Shown piece after piece: positions 4,474 through 5,074 of a stretch of 5,074 bases of DNA. The DNA lies in assembly GCA_008501785.1 (NCBI GenBank), contig QQUD01000729.1, positions 1 through 5,074 of the forward strand. The letters run 5' to 3'. Within the stretch, counting starts at the first letter, position 1. Each line of letters opens with the position of its first letter. The notes below the pieces were generated by a model. The model was not told where the DNA came from. It searched no databases and saw only the letters and a program-made list of their open reading frames with translations. The position numbers and the translations under genes were made by a program. Origin of the DNA: Chloroflexota bacterium. GTDB taxonomy: Bacteria > Chloroflexota > Anaerolineae > Promineifilales > Promineifilaceae.

Positions 4474-5074
4474 ATGGTTTTAAGTAAGGTAAATACGGCC
4501 GTTTTTCCACCACCTTCACACCCAACCAGGCCGCCAATTCCAACGATTCATGTACCCAATTGCCATACACAACTGGATAGTGATGTTGAAAATAGGAGGC
4601 CATAATCGTTTCAGTAAGTTCAGGGATGGTGATGGTTTCTCCGTTGAGTTGTAAATTTGTGAGCCAGCCGCGACTGCCAGTGTAGCTAGGTTTTGTGTTA
4701 TCTAACGTGCCATCTAGAATCAGAATTCGCTCAAAATCGGTTGTAAATCCCATCACGGTGGCTTGTCCCGGCTTCATTACAAGGTCGTTGTGCAGGCCAA
4801 TGGCTGCGCCGTCGGGTTGGTCAAACAGCCACAATGACTGCATGCGCACTCCGTTTTCATCCGCCAGCGAGGGCGCGGTGGGGCCGCAGTGCCAAAGTAG
4901 AGCGCTGTTGTCTGTTTCATCAAGCGACACCAAATCCATCAGCGTCAACACGCTGTCGTTGCTCATATATTTCAAGGCCAACATGCTGACTGCACTGGTG
5001 ATGTCTCCTTCGCACGCTGCAATCAGTCCAGCATCGTTCATCTGTCCCATCACGGTACACACGGCAAAATGGTA
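4472..5074 (-). CDS. L-fucose isomerase-like protein, C-terminal part (5' end beyond the window)
   Basis: The frame stays open to the right edge (four more codons, YHFA, precede the GTG at 5062), so this is the C-terminal roughly 200 residues of a longer protein and 5062 is not a believable start. Counting from that GTG, the sequence shows ACEGD (E18) and LMDLVSLD (D43), which fit the Glu and Asp metal ligands of the L-fucose/L-arabinose isomerase fold. WHCG (H58) and a terminal HHYPVVYG motif (H160, H161) are typical of fucose isomerase-related proteins. These enzymes interconvert aldoses and ketoses with a divalent metal in the cytoplasm. The actual sugar cannot be told from this fragment. 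The stop TAG (4472-4474) overlaps the foot of the phased hairpin, and a class II aldolase gene follows on the same strand. An ACGGCCGT palindrome lies near the 3' end (4495-4502). Confidence 0.82.
   Translation of the reverse strand, partial: YHFAVCTVMGQMNDAGLIAACEGDITSAVSMLALKYMSNDSVLTLMDLVSLDETDNSALLWHCGPTAPSLADENGVRMQSLWLFDQPDGAAIGLHNDLVMKPGQATVMGFTTDFERILILDGTLDNTKPSYTGSRGWLTNLQLNGETITIPELTETIMASYFQHHYPVVYGNWVHESLELAAWLGVKVVEKRPYLPYLKP

Noticed and set aside
5060..5062. GTG at 5062 as the true start of the isomerase-like gene
   Set aside because: The frame stays open to the window edge, and the fragment corresponds only to the C-terminal part of the family.

Overview
The window (5,074 bases, moderate GC) holds four protein-coding genes, two of them cut by the window edges. 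It most likely comes from a member of the Chloroflexota (Anaerolineae-like). That is an inference from the overall style, not from a marker gene: a secreted multidomain peptidase with long Pro/Thr 'PPPTPTNTP' linkers, a DGSDVGL-type C-terminal repeat, and intergenic regions crowded with nested inverted repeats. No RNA gene, insertion sequence, integrase or CRISPR array is visible.

Layout. Bases 1-2736 (+) are the 3' part of a zinc carboxypeptidase gene (peptidase M14, carboxypeptidase T-like). It encodes the catalytic domain, an Ig-like domain, a short linker, a MAM-like beta-sandwich, a 78-residue Pro/Thr linker and four C-terminal repeats. Bases 2737-3047 form a structured intergenic region with a perfect palindrome on the stop codon, a 13-bp-armed inverted repeat, a third hairpin, and a pair of TTTCC-N-GGAAA dyads before the next gene. 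Bases 3048-3455 (+) encode a small OsmC-family protein with both expected cysteines. It converges on a minus-strand gene pair across a long imperfect inverted repeat. The minus-strand pair, read right to left, is the C-terminal part of an L-fucose isomerase-like protein (4472-5074, open at the right edge), then a class II (zinc) ketose-bisphosphate aldolase-family protein (3515-4378). They are separated by 93 bases, almost all of which is a hairpin built from pentamers on an exact 8-base period.

How the genes fit together. The isomerase-like and aldolase-like genes plausibly form one sugar-catabolism operon (aldose to ketose, then cleavage of the phosphorylated ketose); the linking kinase is not in view. 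The carboxypeptidase and the OsmC-family protein have no evident functional link to them.

The features most worth following up are at DNA level: (i) the palindrome ACGGCCGT occurs five times, in three different codon frames and once on a stop codon, which suggests a genome-wide iterated palindrome; (ii) the 8-base-phased hairpin between isomerase and aldolase; (iii) two intergenic inverted repeats of unrelated sequence but identical nested design. No convincing new multi-gene system is present.
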